DNA of 64,000 nucleotides from Entomomonas asaccharolytica. GTDB taxonomy: Bacteria > Pseudomonadota > Gammaproteobacteria > Pseudomonadales > Pseudomonadaceae. Both the position numbers and the translations under genes were made by a program. Of the stretch, positions 47,363-57,902 are shown one piece after another. Each line of letters opens with the position of its first letter. Position 1 is the first letter of the stretch. The DNA lies in contig NZ_CP067393.1 in the NCBI RefSeq assembly GCF_016653615.1, positions 496,001 through 560,000 on the forward strand, read 5' to 3'. Under the pieces are notes generated by a model. The model was not told the origin of the DNA, did no database searches, and saw only the letters and a program-made list of their open reading frames with translations.

Positions 47363-48238
47363 ATGGAACGTTTAGCAAATATAGGGTTATTTGTTGAGGT
47401 GGTTAAAGCTAAAGGGTTTAGGCGAGCTGCTGAGGTGTTAGGAATACCGAACTCCACCTTATCACGCAAAATCGCTGAATTAGAGCAAGACATTGGATTA
47501 CGTTTATTACATCGTACAACCCGTAAAATAGAGCTGACGGAAGCAGGACGTAACTATTTTGAGCGCTGTAAAAATATTATGGCAGATGTACAGTCAGCTC
47601 ATGAACAATTAGCGGATATGAGCCAAAGACCTAGTGGCAAGCTCAGGGTTTCACTTCCTACCGACTTTGCTAGTAATTACCTAGTACCGATTATTGTAAA
47701 TTTTGCTAATAAATATCCAGAAATTAGTTTTGACTTTGAGTTAACACCAAGAAAAGCAGATTTAGTTTCTGAGCCTTTAGATATGGCTATTCGTATAGGT
47801 CATCTACCAGATTCAAATTTAATTGCAAGACAAGTGGCTAGCTTACCTATGGGATTATATGCTTCGCCTGATTATTTAAAACGGGCAGGTGAGCCTTTAC
47901 ATCCTAAAGAGTTGAGTTTACATGATTGTATTTGCATGACAGCTAAAGCAAATAGCCATATATGGGTATTACAGCGTAAACAAGAAAAACTAGAAGTCAG
48001 AGTTGGTGGCCGTTTTACACTAAATAGTGTTGGTATGTCTTGTAGGCTAGCTGCTTTAAATATGGGTATTGCTTTATTAGCAGAAGAAGTTGTACGAGCA
48101 GATTTATTAGCAGGAAATTTAAAACAAATATTACCTGAATGGAAATTGGCGCCATCCCCTGTTTATGTGGTTACTGAAACACGTCTTTTACCCGCCAAAG
48201 TTCAATGTTTTATTGATTATTTGACGAGTCGATTGTAA
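47363..48238 (+). CDS. LysR-family regulator (divergent to the reductase)
   Basis: 291 aa from the ATG at 47363, with TGGAG 8 bases upstream; a TTG at 47339 is unlikely. HTH at about 1-60 (NIGLFVEVVKAKGFRRAAEVLGI), then the substrate-binding domain with the SGKLRVSLPTDFA start near 88-102, typical of the aromatic/redox CrgA-like LysR group. Divergent over 99 bp from the OYE-type reductase, so control of that enzyme is the obvious guess. Confidence 0.87.
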   Translation: MERLANIGLFVEVVKAKGFRRAAEVLGIPNSTLSRKIAELEQDIGLRLLHRTTRKIELTEAGRNYFERCKNIMADVQSAHEQLADMSQRPSGKLRVSLPTDFASNYLVPIIVNFANKYPEISFDFELTPRKADLVSEPLDMAIRIGHLPDSNLIARQVASLPMGLYASPDYLKRAGEPLHPKELSLHDCICMTAKANSHIWVLQRKQEKLEVRVGGRFTLNSVGMSCRLAALNMGIALLAEEVVRADLLAGNLKQILPEWKLAPSPVYVVTETRLLPAKVQCFIDYLTSRL

Positions 48239-48357
48239 TTAAATGCTTTTATTATAGGTAGCTTATTATTAATATGGAGTTGTTTTATAGAACTATTTGA
48301 TTTAATAATCTCTAATAGAAATATATTCTTGATATTTATTACTAGGAGAACAATAAA

Positions 48358-49281
48358 ATGTCGATGGCAGATAGAGATGGACTTATCTGGTATAACAATA
48401 AGTTAGTTGACTGGCGCGATGCACAGACCCATGTGCTGACTCACACATTACATTATGGTATGGGTGTTTTTGAAGGTGTACGTGCTTATCAAACGGCTAA
48501 CGGACCAGCAATTTTTCGCTTACATGATCATACAAATCGTTTTTTTAATTCTGCTCATATTGTCAGAATGAAACTGCCATTTGATAAAGACATTATTAAT
48601 CAAGCACATATTGATGTGGTAAAAGCCAACAAATTGCAATCTTGCTATTTCCGTCCAATGGCTTTTTATGGTTCAGAAAAGTTAGGGGTAGCCCCTGCCG
48701 TTAATGATGTAAATGTAATTGTTGCTGCTTGGGCTTGGGGTGCGTATTTGGGTGAAGAAGGAATGCAAAAAGGTATTCGCATTAGAACCAGTTCTTTTAC
48801 CCGACATCATGTAAATATAACCATGTGCAAGGCCAAAGCGAATGGTAACTATCTAAATTCCATTATGGCTAATATGGAAGCAACCAGTGATGGTTATGAT
48901 GAAGCCTTATTGTTAGATGCGAGTGGTTATGTAGCCGAAGGCTCAGGTGAAAATATATTTATTGTACGAAATGGTAAGCTTTATACACCAGATGCAACCG
49001 TAGCATTGGAGGGCATTACCCGTGATACAGTAATGACTATTGCGAGTGATATGGGATTACAAGTTATTGAAAAACGTATTACCCGTGATGAAGTTTATTG
49101 TGCTGATGAGGCTTTCTTTACAGGTACTGCCGCAGAAGTAACACCAATTCGAGAGCTAGATCAACGGCAACTTGGGCAAGGTTCAAGAGGACCTATTACT
49201 AAAGAAATCCAACAACGCTTTTTTGATATTGTAAGTGGTAAAAATAGCAAATATGAGCATTGGCTTACTTATGTGAAATAA
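48358..49281 (+). CDS. ilvE: branched-chain amino acid aminotransferase
   Basis: 307 aa class IV PLP enzyme. Last step of valine, isoleucine and leucine synthesis. The PLP lysine is Lys160 in [25 protein letters not shown] near 31-45 and EGSGENIF near 194-201 are typical. Start ATG after TAGGAGAAC. Followed by a strong terminator. Cytoplasmic. Uses the same pathway as ilvA (37492). Confidence 0.94.
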   Translation: MSMADRDGLIWYNNKLVDWRDAQTHVLTHTLHYGMGVFEGVRAYQTANGPAIFRLHDHTNRFFNSAHIVRMKLPFDKDIINQAHIDVVKANKLQSCYFRPMAFYGSEKLGVAPAVNDVNVIVAAWAWGAYLGEEGMQKGIRIRTSSFTRHHVNITMCKAKANGNYLNSIMANMEATSDGYDEALLLDASGYVAEGSGENIFIVRNGKLYTPDATVALEGITRDTVMTIASDMGLQVIEKRITRDEVYCADEAFFTGTAAEVTPIRELDQRQLGQGSRGPITKEIQQRFFDIVSGKNSKYEHWLTYVK

Positions 49282-49287
49282 TTGTGT

Positions 49288-49322
49288 ATATAGGGCAGTA
49301 TCTATAACTGCCCTATATTTTC
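49288..49322 (+). terminator. intrinsic terminator after ilvE
   Basis: 12-bp stem ATATAGGGCAGT/ACTGCCCTATAT with 7-nt loop, followed by a short T-run. Lies 7 nt after the stop. Confidence 0.88.
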
Positions 49323-49335
49323 ATAGTTAAATCAA

Positions 49336-49652
49336 CTATTCAAATTTTTCTTTAAATAATTGATATCGCCATTTTCTTAAGACTTTAATAACTATCCTGT
49401 CTGTGCGTTTAGATAGTAAACCTATAGGTGAATATTCGCAGCTGCAATACCATGCCCATAGAGCCTATGAAAATTCTGGTAGAAGTTGGTTTCTGGGAGG
49501 CCTATTAGTCGAGTACTAAAATCAACAACAATACCTATACCATCCAGATCAGGAACTAATCCTGCTAAACACACTATTGCTTTATCACGGTTATTTTTTA
49601 GACTAGGTTCAAAGCAAGCCCAACCAACTAAAAAATGAGTAATAGGACTCAT
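49336..49652 (-). pseudogene. membrane-bound metal-dependent hydrolase (DUF457/YdjM-like), internal deletion
   Basis: The N-terminal part starts at the ATG at 49652 (AAGGAA eight bases upstream): MSPITHFLVGWACFEP, GLVPDLDGIGIVVDF and YGHGIAAA are the family's start, with metal-binding His and Asp residues. After the YGHG segment the frame breaks at about 49430. From about 49434 down to 49336, a different frame reads EYSPIGLLSKRTDRIVIKV and ends LFKEKFE, which is the usual C-terminus of the same family (xYSPxGLLSxRxD). About 80-90 middle residues (several membrane helices) are missing, and the junction is out of frame. Read as one internal deletion. The visible 95-codon frame is not a functional gene. 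Confidence 0.75.
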
Positions 49653-49945
49653 AAAAATTATTCCTTTAAAAGTTGTGTACCATAATATGTTTTTGGTGAA
49701 GATAAGCAAAGAGATTTGCTCAATAAGGGAGTGGGGTAATGACTTTTCATCGTAAGGTCTATAATCCTGACCATAAAAAGGTATATAATTACTCGTTTAT
49801 AATTATTTTTAGTTTAAGTTATCCTTTTTAGCAGATTTTATGCTGTAAAATAAGCGATAACAACAGGATATTATTATTTGAGTGGTTTATTCTCAGGTAA
49901 TCAACATATTAGAATCTATAGTTAATTAAAGAGAAGCGAAAGTTT

Positions 49946-51733
49946 ATGATGCGCAGTCACTATTGCGGGCAATTAAATAAGAGTTTAGAAGGCCAAGAAG
50001 TTACTATTTGTGGTTGGGTTCACCGTCGCCGTGATCATGGTGGGGTGATTTTCTTTGACGTGCGTGATCGTGAAGGTCTAGCTCAGGTGGTATTTGACCC
50101 TGATCGTGAAGAAACTTTTGCTAAGGCTGACCGTGTACGTAATGAATATGTAGTGAAAGTAACTGGTAAAGTACGCCCACGTCCAGCAGGTACTGTGAAT
50201 ACTAATCTTGCTTCAGGTGAAATTGAGATTTTAGGCTATGAGCTAGAAGTGCTTAATGCCGCTGAAACACCTCCATTTGTATTGGACGATTATTCAGAAG
50301 TAAGTGAAGAAACACGTTTACGCTATCGTTTCTTAGATTTACGTCGTCCAGAAATGGCTAATAAGTTAAAACTACGTGCAAGTATTACTTCTAGTATTCG
50401 TCGTTATTTAGACGAACATGGTTTTTTAGATATTGAAACGCCTATTTTAACTCGTGCTACACCAGAAGGTGCGCGTGACTATTTAGTGCCTAGCCGTACC
50501 CATCAAGGTCATTTCTTTGCGTTACCGCAATCGCCACAGTTATTTAAACAATTATTGATGGTGGCTGGTTTTGATCGTTATTATCAAGTAGCTAAGTGTT
50601 TCCGTGATGAAGACTTAAGGGCAGATCGTCAACCAGAATTTACGCAGATTGATATTGAGACTAGCTTTCTAGATGAAAACGATATCATGCAAATTACTGA
50701 GGGTATGATCCGTAAACTCTTTAAAGAAGTATTAAATATAGAGTTCGCTGAATTACCACGAATGACTTATGCAGAAGCTATGCGTCGCTATGGTTCAGAT
50801 AAGCCAGATTTACGTAATCCTTTAGAGTTAGTAGATGTTGCTGATCAATTAAAGGATGTAGAGTTTAAAGTATTTGCTGGCCCTGCTAATGATCCTAAAG
50901 CGCGAGTAACTGCTTTACGTGTACCAAACGGTGCTAGTATGCCTCGCAGTCGTATTGATGAGTACACTAAGTTTGTAGGCATTTATGGCGCGAAAGGTTT
51001 AGCTTATATTAAGGTTAATGAGCGTGCAAAAGGAGCTGAAGGCTTACAATCGCCTATTGTGAAGAATATCCCAATAGAGAACTTAAACAATATTCTAGAT
51101 CGTGTTGGTGCGGTTGATGGTGATATTGTATTCTTTGGTGCAGATAAAGCAAAAATTGTAAGTGATGCTTTAGGTGCATTACGGGTGCGTTTAGGTGAGG
51201 ATTTAGACCTATTAACCTGTAAGTGGGCGCCAATGTGGGTGATTGATTTCCCAATGTTTGAAGAAAATGATGATGGCAGTGTTAGCGCTTTACACCATCC
51301 ATTTACTGCACCAAGTTGCAGTGCCGAAGAGTTAGAAGCTAATCCTTTAGCTGCCCTGTCTAGAGCTTATGATATGGTGCTAAATGGTGTTGAGCTAGGT
51401 GGTGGTTCTATTCGTATCCATAATAAGGAAATGCAACAATCTGTATTCCGTGTATTAGGAATTAGTGAAGAAGAGCAACAAGAGAAATTTGGCTTCTTAT
51501 TAGATGCATTAAAATATGGTGCGCCTCCACATGGCGGTTTAGCGTTTGGTCTAGATCGTTTAGTGATGTTAATGACTGACTCTAGTTCGATTCGCGAAGT
51601 GATAGCCTTCCCTAAAACCCAAAGTGCGGCTGATTTAATGACTGATGCACCAGGTTTAGTAGATGCGAAAGCCTTACGTGAGTTACATATTCGCTTACGT
51701 GAGCAACCAAAGCCAGAAGGGCAAACTAATTAA
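49946..51733 (+). CDS. aspS: aspartate-tRNA ligase
   Basis: 595 aa, bacterial type. OB-fold anticodon domain ([19 protein letters not shown], 23-41), class II motif 2 ([18 protein letters not shown] near 217-234) and motif 3 ([11 protein letters not shown] near 529-539), plus the bacterial GAD insertion in between. In Pseudomonas the enzyme is non-discriminating, also charging tRNA-Asn; sequence alone cannot settle that here. First gene of the aspS-to-queC block. An ATG-ATG pair starts it; either can be used. Confidence 0.96.
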   Translation: MMRSHYCGQLNKSLEGQEVTICGWVHRRRDHGGVIFFDVRDREGLAQVVFDPDREETFAKADRVRNEYVVKVTGKVRPRPAGTVNTNLASGEIEILGYELEVLNAAETPPFVLDDYSEVSEETRLRYRFLDLRRPEMANKLKLRASITSSIRRYLDEHGFLDIETPILTRATPEGARDYLVPSRTHQGHFFALPQSPQLFKQLLMVAGFDRYYQVAKCFRDEDLRADRQPEFTQIDIETSFLDENDIMQITEGMIRKLFKEVLNIEFAELPRMTYAEAMRRYGSDKPDLRNPLELVDVADQLKDVEFKVFAGPANDPKARVTALRVPNGASMPRSRIDEYTKFVGIYGAKGLAYIKVNERAKGAEGLQSPIVKNIPIENLNNILDRVGAVDGDIVFFGADKAKIVSDALGALRVRLGEDLDLLTCKWAPMWVIDFPMFEENDDGSVSALHHPFTAPSCSAEELEANPLAALSRAYDMVLNGVELGGGSIRIHNKEMQQSVFRVLGISEEEQQEKFGFLLDALKYGAPPHGGLAFGLDRLVMLMTDSSSIREVIAFPKTQSAADLMTDAPGLVDAKALRELHIRLREQPKPEGQTN

Positions 51734-51734
51734 G

Positions 51735-51759
51735 AGCCTACCTCATTAGGCTATTTTAT
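51735..51759 (+). terminator. short hairpin after aspS
   Basis: 6-bp stem AGCCTA/TAGGCT with loop CCTCAT, then ATTTTATTT. Weak, but directly after the aspS stop. Confidence 0.6.
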
Positions 51760-51773
51760 TTGTCATTTTGAAC

Positions 51774-51830
51774 GAGAGCAGTGCTCAAAATCCTCACATA
51801 CTAAGTGTATGCTGCGGTTTTTCCGCGCTG
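51774..51830 (+). other. row of three small hairpins between aspS and yebC
   Basis: GAGC-AGT-GCTC, CATAC-N5-GTATG and GCGG-TTTTT-CCGC follow each other in about 52 nt, in a stretch clearly richer in GC than its surroundings. It is not a reading frame. It may be an intergenic repeat or structured RNA; single copy in this window. Confidence 0.5.
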
Positions 51831-51947
51831 TTCCTGTACAAACTGACTGCAACAATTGCGCCTACTGCGATAGGTTCTAAGCTTTAATTTGTGGTACTAT
51901 TTTAGTAACACATTCATTTTTAAACAGATAAAAATACGGAGTTGTGT

Positions 51948-52700
51948 ATGGCTGGACATTCCAAATGGGCCAACATTAAACACCGCAAGGGTCGCCAAGA
52001 CGCTAAGCGCGGTAAAATTTTTACCAAGGTTATTCGAGAATTGACAGTAGCTGCCAGCCAAGGCGGTGGTGTTCCTGCTGATAATCCACGTCTTCGTTTA
52101 GCCGTTGACAAAGCATTAGCTGTGAATATGACACGGGACACCATTGATCGTGCTATTGCTCGTGGGGCAGGTACTAACGAAGCTGAAAACATGGAAGAGT
52201 TAACCTATGAGGGCTATGGCCCTAACGGGGTGGCTATTTTTGTGGAAGCTATGACGGATAATCGTAATCGTACCGCAGCAGAAGTACGCCACGCTTTTAG
52301 TAAAGCAGGTGGTAATTTAGGTACTGATGGTTCTGTAGCTTATTTATTTGAGCGTAAAGGCCAAATCTCCTATGAGTCAGGTGTAGACGAAGAGAAATTA
52401 TTAGATGTTGCATTAGAAGCGGGTGCTGATGATGTAGTAACTAATGATGATGGTTCTGTAGATGTATTTACTACCTTCCAAGATTTTATTTCTGTTAAAG
52501 AAGCATTGGTTGAGGCAGGTTATACACCAGCAAATGCTGAGGTGGCGATGATCGCTACCACAGAAGCTGATTTAACAGATGTAGATTCTGCACAAAAGAT
52601 TATGCGCTTAATTGATGCATTAGAAGATTTAGACGATGTACAAAATGTTTATTCTAATGCCAATATTGCGGATGAAATTATGGAGCAATTGGGCGACTAA
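51948..52700 (+). CDS. yebC: YebC/PmpR family transcriptional regulator / translation factor
   Basis: 250 aa from the ATG at 51948 ([18 protein letters not shown]); an upstream TTG is not the family start. Three-domain YebC protein: [24 protein letters not shown], then [19 protein letters not shown] near 92-110. Implicated in repression of quorum sensing (PmpR) and in relieving ribosome stalling at proline stretches. Cytoplasmic. Its place between aspS and ruvC is conserved in Pseudomonas. A dispersed repeat lies directly after it. Confidence 0.95.
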   Translation: MAGHSKWANIKHRKGRQDAKRGKIFTKVIRELTVAASQGGGVPADNPRLRLAVDKALAVNMTRDTIDRAIARGAGTNEAENMEELTYEGYGPNGVAIFVEAMTDNRNRTAAEVRHAFSKAGGNLGTDGSVAYLFERKGQISYESGVDEEKLLDVALEAGADDVVTNDDGSVDVFTTFQDFISVKEALVEAGYTPANAEVAMIATTEADLTDVDSAQKIMRLIDALEDLDDVQNVYSNANIADEIMEQLGD

Positions 52701-52706
52701 TTGTTG

Positions 52707-52814
52707 TATAGCTATTGCCCTATATTTTTATACGTCGTTGAATGGCTTTGCCGTACTAGTTGTACTTTCTTCAGCCATCCACCTCGTTTAAAACCGTATA
52801 GCAACAGCTCTATA
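52707..52814 (+). repeat. dispersed intergenic repeat, copy B
   Basis: Second copy of the roughly 105-nt element (see 18491): TATAGCTATT at the left, ACAGCTCTATA at the right, with shared TTTATAC, GTTGAATG, TTGTACT, GCCATCC and TAAAACCGTATAG blocks. Begins 7 nt after the yebC stop and ends 23 nt before ruvC. Confidence 0.75.
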
Positions 52815-52837
52815 AAGAGAGATAGAGAGGTAGTAGC

Positions 52838-53368
52838 GTGACAATTATTTTAGGGATTGACCCTGGGTCACGCATTACTGGCTTTGGGGTGATTAGGCAA
52901 GTAGGCCAAAAGGTAGAGTATATTGCCTCTGGTTGTATTCGAACTCCTGAAGGAAACTTAGCAGATAAATTACAAACTATATTTCGTGGTGTGCGTGAGG
53001 TTATTCAAACCTACCAGCCTACTACTATGGGTATTGAGCAAGTTTTTATGGCTAAAAGTGCTGACTCAGCACTTAAATTAGGGCAAGCCCGAGGTGCCGC
53101 CATTGTAGCAGGTGCTGAAGAAGGCTTGGATATAGCTGAATATAGTGCAAGACAAGTTAAAAAGACAGTGACGGGCTCTGGGGCAGCAGACAAAGAACAA
53201 GTAATGTTAATGGTGATGCATTTACTGAAATTAGAAAAACGTCCACAAGTGGATGCTTCTGATGCATTAGCTATTGCTTTATGCCACGCTCATCATAGGC
53301 AAACCTTAATTCCACTAGGCTTAGAAAAAGCCAAAAGAAGACGTGGTCGGTTACGTTTATCATTATAA
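52838..53368 (+). CDS. ruvC: crossover junction endodeoxyribonuclease RuvC
   Basis: 176 aa. Resolves Holliday junctions made by RuvAB branch migration. RNase-H fold: [14 protein letters not shown] with Asp7, [22 protein letters not shown] with the second acid (Glu near 67), and the final acids in [15 protein letters not shown] (near 138-152). GTG start at 52838 after GAGAGATAGAGAGG. Separated from ruvA by 272 bp, so it probably has its own transcript end. Confidence 0.95.
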   Translation: MTIILGIDPGSRITGFGVIRQVGQKVEYIASGCIRTPEGNLADKLQTIFRGVREVIQTYQPTTMGIEQVFMAKSADSALKLGQARGAAIVAGAEEGLDIAEYSARQVKKTVTGSGAADKEQVMLMVMHLLKLEKRPQVDASDALAIALCHAHHRQTLIPLGLEKAKRRRGRLRLSL

Positions 53369-53640
53369 GAATAAGAAAAACAATAGCTCTAATTGCATGT
53401 TCTTTTCTATAAGATTTTCGATTTCTAAAAAAATACCTTAATTAAATAAAATATCTATTTATCGCTTAAAAAATTATTTATATTTATCAAAAGGTCAGTT
53501 GTAATAACTCTATAAAAGGGTAGACTATAGGGTTTATAAGTTTTGTGTAGCTATCTTGTGGCAATAGTACCTTATATCCTACTTAGTTAGCTTATAAATA
53601 ATATTATTAGTCATTAGTTTTTTATAGTAAGAGGTTTATT
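53369..53640. other. spacer between ruvC and ruvA, 272 bp
   Basis: AT-rich, no reading frame recognised. In many relatives ruvC and ruvA are closer; this gap presumably contains a promoter for ruvAB. Confidence 0.4.
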
Positions 53641-54252
53641 TTGATAGGTCGTTTACAGGGTATTTTAGCTGAAAAGCAACCGCCCCATCTATTAATAGAT
53701 GTAAATGGTGTGGGTTATGCTGTAGAAGTACCTATGAGTACCTATTATCAGCTTCCTAATATTGATGAAAAAGTCACATTGCATATTCATCAAGTGGTGC
53801 GTGAAGATGCTCATTTATTATATGGCTTTTATGAAAAGAAAGAGCGTGAGCTATTTCGTGAACTTATAAGACTCAACGGTGTTGGCCCTAAGTTAGCATT
53901 AGCATTAATGTCTACCTTATCTGTTAATGAAATGATAGAAACTGTTCGCCAGCAAAATACTGCTGCCCTTGTAAAAGTGCCTGGGGTGGGTAAGAAAACG
54001 GCAGAACGATTATTAATTGAGTTAAGGGATCGCTTTAAGGCTTGGGAAGGTGGCACAGAAGCAACCACTCCATTATCGGCTGAAGTAGCGATGACAAATC
54101 CAGCATCTAATGCTGAAATGGATGCAGTAAGTGCTTTAATTGCGTTAGGTTATAAACCACAGGAAGCCAGCCGTGCTGTAGCAGCAGTAGAAAATAAGGA
54201 TGAGTTAACCAGCGAAGAATTAATTCGTCGAGCATTAAAAGGTAAAGGTTAG
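53641..54252 (+). CDS. ruvA: Holliday junction DNA helicase subunit RuvA
   Basis: 203 aa. OB-fold start [20 protein letters not shown], then the helix-hairpin-helix pairs [15 protein letters not shown] near 78-92 and [18 protein letters not shown] near 113-130, and a C-terminal RuvB-binding domain ([14 protein letters not shown] near 160). TTG start at 53641, with AAGAGG seven bases upstream. Two nt before ruvB; one transcript. Confidence 0.95.
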   Translation: MIGRLQGILAEKQPPHLLIDVNGVGYAVEVPMSTYYQLPNIDEKVTLHIHQVVREDAHLLYGFYEKKERELFRELIRLNGVGPKLALALMSTLSVNEMIETVRQQNTAALVKVPGVGKKTAERLLIELRDRFKAWEGGTEATTPLSAEVAMTNPASNAEMDAVSALIALGYKPQEASRAVAAVENKDELTSEELIRRALKGKG

Positions 54253-54254
54253 TT

Positions 54255-55298
54255 ATGATAGAGCCTGATCGCATATTAGCTGCTGGTGCTCGAGATCGTG
54301 AAGATCAACAAGATCGTGCCATTCGTCCGCTTACTTTATCGGATTATATAGGTCAAAAAGTAGTACGCGAACAAATGGAATTGTTTATTAAAGCGGCAAG
54401 AGGTAGACAAGAATCGTTAGATCATACATTAATTTTTGGCCCTCCTGGTTTAGGCAAAACGACACTAGCCAATATTATTGCTAATGAAATGGGTGTTTCT
54501 GTTAAAAGTACTTCTGGTCCTGTACTAGAAAAAGCAGGCGATTTAGCGGCTTTATTAACCAATTTAGAACCGGGCGATGTGCTGTTCGTGGATGAAATTC
54601 ATCGGCTTTCACCTGTGGTGGAAGAAGTGCTTTATCCTGCTATGGAAGATTTCCAGTTGGATATTATGATAGGTGAGGGGCCTGCGGCACGCTCTATTAA
54701 GTTAGATTTACCGCCTTTTACCTTGGTAGGGGCTACCACAAGAGCAGGCATGTTAACTAACCCTTTAAGGGACAGGTTTGGTATAGTACAGCGCTTAGAG
54801 TTTTATGATATTGCTGATCTAGCCACTATCGTAGCTCGTTCTGCCAAGATTCTTGGTATTCCTATTGAACCAGAAGGTTCTCATGAAATTGCCAGACGTT
54901 CTAGAGGAACGCCACGTATAGCCAATAGAATTTTACGTCGGGTACGTGATTATGCTCAAGTCAAAGGGCAAGGAATTATTACAAAATATATGGCAGATCA
55001 AGCACTTAATATGCTCGATGTGGATGAGCGTGGTTTTGATCATTTAGATAGGCGATTAATGCTAACCATGATTGATAAATTTGATGGTGGCCCTGTTGGC
55101 TTAGATAACTTAGCGGCAGCAATTAGCGAGGAACGCAATACCATTGAAGATGTTTTAGAGCCCTATCTAATTCAGCAGGGATTTATTATGCGTACCCCGC
55201 GTGGTCGGATGGTAACTCGACATGCTTATTTACATTTTGGTTTAAATATTCCTAAGAAAATGGTTGAATCCTCTACTCCTGATCTATTTAATGAGTAA
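54255..55298 (+). CDS. ruvB: Holliday junction branch-migration ATPase RuvB
   Basis: 347 aa AAA+ ATPase. Walker [10 protein letters not shown] at 62-70, Walker [10 protein letters not shown] near 109-117, sensor [18 protein letters not shown] near 153-170, and winged-helix DNA-binding end ([17 protein letters not shown]). Hexamer that drives branch migration with RuvA. Ribosome-binding site is within the ruvA 3' end (GGTAAAGG). Confidence 0.97.
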   Translation: MIEPDRILAAGARDREDQQDRAIRPLTLSDYIGQKVVREQMELFIKAARGRQESLDHTLIFGPPGLGKTTLANIIANEMGVSVKSTSGPVLEKAGDLAALLTNLEPGDVLFVDEIHRLSPVVEEVLYPAMEDFQLDIMIGEGPAARSIKLDLPPFTLVGATTRAGMLTNPLRDRFGIVQRLEFYDIADLATIVARSAKILGIPIEPEGSHEIARRSRGTPRIANRILRRVRDYAQVKGQGIITKYMADQALNMLDVDERGFDHLDRRLMLTMIDKFDGGPVGLDNLAAAISEERNTIEDVLEPYLIQQGFIMRTPRGRMVTRHAYLHFGLNIPKKMVESSTPDLFNE

Positions 55299-55354
55299 AA
55301 TAGCATTCTAATAATTTATTTTTATTCATTACTAAAATTACGGTTTTTTTAAAA

Positions 55355-55783
55355 ATGCAAAGTGACAATAATAATCCAGTTTTTAGTCAGGTATATCGTG
55401 TTTATTATGAGGATACAGATGCGGGAGGCGTCATTTACCATAGCAATTATTTAAAGTTTATGGAGCGAGTGCGCACTGAGTGGTTACGCAGTTTTGGTTA
55501 TTCTCAACACGAATTAGCTAAAGAGGATTTATTGTTTGTTGTGCATTCTGCTTCATTACGTTATGTAGCGCCTGGTAGATTGGATGATGAGTTATTAGTA
55601 ACAGCTACTATTAAGGAAGTAAGAAGAGCAAGTTTTGTATTTTTCCAACAAGTTTATAGAAAACTTGCAAATGGAGAGAAACTATTGCTTTGTGAGGGGG
55701 ATATTAGGCTTACTTTAATCGATAAAGTTCTTTTTAAAAGTAAACCTTTGCCTGCTGGTTTTATAGATAAATTCTTAAATTAA
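55355..55783 (+). CDS. ybgC: acyl-CoA thioesterase YbgC of the Tol-Pal cluster
   Basis: 142 aa single hot-dog domain. YYEDTDAGGVIYHSNYLKFMERVR near 15-38 carries the active-site Asp (YEDTDAGG), typical of 4-hydroxybenzoyl-CoA thioesterase/YbgC enzymes. In E. coli it associates with phospholipid synthesis enzymes and thioesterifies short-chain acyl-CoA. First gene of the tol-pal operon here; 26 nt before tolQ. Confidence 0.93.
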   Translation: MQSDNNNPVFSQVYRVYYEDTDAGGVIYHSNYLKFMERVRTEWLRSFGYSQHELAKEDLLFVVHSASLRYVAPGRLDDELLVTATIKEVRRASFVFFQQVYRKLANGEKLLLCEGDIRLTLIDKVLFKSKPLPAGFIDKFLN

Positions 55784-55809
55784 TTATTGAATATGTGTAG
55801 GAGATAACC

Positions 55810-56502
55810 GTGCAGCCAACTGTTCATGATATGTCTGTGTGGGGTTTAGTTACCCAAGCTACTTGGGTTGTGCAATTAATTATGTTGGCATTATTAGCGG
55901 CTTCATTACTGTCGTGGATTATTATTTTCCAACGCAGTAAAGTAATGAATACAGCTAAAAAAGGCTTAGATGAGTTTGAAGATCAGTTTTGGTCTGGCAT
56001 GGATCTATCAAAACTCTATCGTCAAGTTACTGCTAACCCAGATCCTGATTGTGGGGTTGAGCAAGTTTTTAAATCGGGTTTTAAAGAGTTCTCACGGTTA
56101 AGCCAATTACCAGGTATGGAACCAGATGCAATTACGGTAGGTACTCAACGAGCAATGCGAGTGGCTATTGCAAGAGAAGAAGAGAAGTTACAAAACCACT
56201 TACCGTTCTTGGCAACTGTTGGTTCAACTAGCCCTTATGTGGGTTTGTTTGGTACTGTTTGGGGTATTATGCACGCCTTTATGGGATTAGCGAATGTACA
56301 ACAGGCAACACTTTCTACGGTTGCACCAGGTATTGCAGAAGCTTTAATTGCCACAGCGATTGGTTTATTTGCTGCTATTCCTGCGGTAATAGGTTATAAC
56401 CGATTTGCAGCACGATCAGAAACTTTGTTAGGGCGCTATGAAACTTTTGCAGAAGAGTTCCAAGCTATCTTACACCGTAAAGTGCATTCATTTAACGACT
56501 AA
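55810..56502 (+). CDS. tolQ: Tol-Pal system protein TolQ
   Basis: 230 aa. One N-terminal membrane helix (about 17-37) and two more at about 135-160 and 172-195, as in ExbB/MotA-type motors. The end of helix 2 into 3 reads GTVWGIMHAFMGL and EALIATAIGLFAAIPAVIGYN, typical TolQ. GTG start after AGGAGATAACC. With TolR it forms the proton-driven stator of the Tol-Pal machine, which draws in the outer membrane at division. Confidence 0.95.
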   Translation: MQPTVHDMSVWGLVTQATWVVQLIMLALLAASLLSWIIIFQRSKVMNTAKKGLDEFEDQFWSGMDLSKLYRQVTANPDPDCGVEQVFKSGFKEFSRLSQLPGMEPDAITVGTQRAMRVAIAREEEKLQNHLPFLATVGSTSPYVGLFGTVWGIMHAFMGLANVQQATLSTVAPGIAEALIATAIGLFAAIPAVIGYNRFAARSETLLGRYETFAEEFQAILHRKVHSFND

Positions 56503-56516
56503 AGAGGCATAATAAG

Positions 56517-56966
56517 GTGTCTAGACGTAATAAGCGCAAACCTGTTGCTGAGATGAATGTAGTACCTTACATTGATGTAATGTTAGTGCTATTAGTTATT
56601 TTTATGGTAACTGCACCCATGTTAAACCAAGGGGTAAAGGTCGACTTACCAAAAGTAACCAGTGAACCACTACCTTCTGATACAAAGCAGAAGATTCTTA
56701 CTGTATCAGTGAAAGCAGACAGTACCTACTACCTTTCCTATGGTGAGGGAGTAGATAATACAGGGGCTGGTAACAAAGCAATTTCATTGCAAGATATGAC
56801 TAGCCAAGTGACTAAAATTATTACTGCACCAGGCAATGCAGGTAGCCAAGTATTTATTCGTGGTGACAAAACAGCGAGTTATGGATTAGTGATGGCAGCT
56901 ATGTCAGCTTTACAACAAGCAGGCGTTAGCAATGTTGGATTGATAACAGAGTCTCCTAATGGCTAA
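56517..56966 (+). CDS. tolR: Tol-Pal system protein TolR
   Basis: 149 aa. One membrane helix (about 17-36) carrying Asp20 in PYIDVMLVLLVIFMVTAP, the proton-conducting residue, and a periplasmic domain. GTG start at 56517 with ATAAG upstream. Overlaps tolA by 8 nt. Partners TolQ and TolA. Confidence 0.95.
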   Translation: MSRRNKRKPVAEMNVVPYIDVMLVLLVIFMVTAPMLNQGVKVDLPKVTSEPLPSDTKQKILTVSVKADSTYYLSYGEGVDNTGAGNKAISLQDMTSQVTKIITAPGNAGSQVFIRGDKTASYGLVMAAMSALQQAGVSNVGLITESPNG

Positions 56967-57900
56967 GCGTTTCATTTCATCAGAAAACTACACTATCCCT
57001 ATCATATTAGCTGTGGTAGTTCATGTGCTAGTATTGGCTGGTTTTTTTATTGGTTGGACAAATCATCCTGATATTCCTGCGGCTAAACCCACAATGGTAG
57101 CTACCTTATATGAGATAAACTCAAAAAGCCCTGCTACCACGCAAACCTCAGAAAAGTTAGCAGGTGAAGCAGCAAAAACTAAAGCACCCTTATCAAAAGA
57201 TGATCAAACAGCAACTCAACGTGAAGAACAAAAGAAAATAGCAGAACAGCAAGCCAAAGCAAAAGCAGAAGCTGCTGCTAAAAAGCAAGCTGAAGAGAAG
57301 GTTAAAGCAGATCAAGCTAAGGCAGATAAGGCAAAGGCTGATGCTGAAGCAAAAAAAGTAGCAGATGCTAAAGCGAAAGCAGCGGCTGCTAAGAAACAAG
57401 CGGATGAAAAAGCGAAAGCAGAAAAGGCAAAAGCTGACAAAGCGAAAGCCGATGCAGAATCGAAAAAGAAAGCGGCAGCAGATGCAAAGGCCAAAGCTGA
57501 CGCAGCAGCACGAAAGGCTCAAGAAGATAAAGAGGCGGCTGCACTTGCAGATCTATTAGGCGATAAAGTAGAACATGCGGCTACTAAAGGCGATCAAGCA
57601 GGTAGTCAAGTAGTAGGTAGTATTGATGATTTGATTAAACGCTTAGTACAAGAAAATTGGACTGAATTAGGTAATCCTGTACCAGGTACTACCGTAGAGT
57701 TAATGATTCAGATGTTACCTGATGGAACTATTACCAATGTAACTGTCAGTCGTAGCAGTGGTAATGCTGCATTTGATACTTCGGCAGTGAATGCCGCTAA
57801 AAATCTTGGAAGAATACCAGAAATACAGAAATTAGATGCAAATACATTTAATCAGCTTTACCGACAAAGAAAATTCATTTTTACATCGAAAGGTTTATAA
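56959..57900 (+). CDS. tolA: Tol-Pal system protein TolA
   Basis: 313 aa. N-terminal membrane anchor (about 14-35), a long Ala/Lys/Glu-rich helical domain (about 55-200) with [11 protein letters not shown]-type repeats, and the globular TolA-C domain (about 208-313; [20 protein letters not shown]). The helix is shorter than in E. coli TolA, giving a protein about 100 residues shorter. The repeat makes long open frames on other strands, which are artefacts. Periplasm-spanning link between TolQR and Pal/TolB. Confidence 0.95.
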   Translation: MAKRFISSENYTIPIILAVVVHVLVLAGFFIGWTNHPDIPAAKPTMVATLYEINSKSPATTQTSEKLAGEAAKTKAPLSKDDQTATQREEQKKIAEQQAKAKAEAAAKKQAEEKVKADQAKADKAKADAEAKKVADAKAKAAAAKKQADEKAKAEKAKADKAKADAESKKKAAADAKAKADAAARKAQEDKEAAALADLLGDKVEHAATKGDQAGSQVVGSIDDLIKRLVQENWTELGNPVPGTTVELMIQMLPDGTITNVTVSRSSGNAAFDTSAVNAAKNLGRIPEIQKLDANTFNQLYRQRKFIFTSKGL

Positions 57901-57902
57901 CA

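Noticed and set aside
57193-57522. Long antisense frames (Cys/Phe/Ser-rich) across tolA
   Set aside because: They are produced by the Ala/Lys/Glu repeats of TolA read on the other strand; no start signal and highly biased composition.
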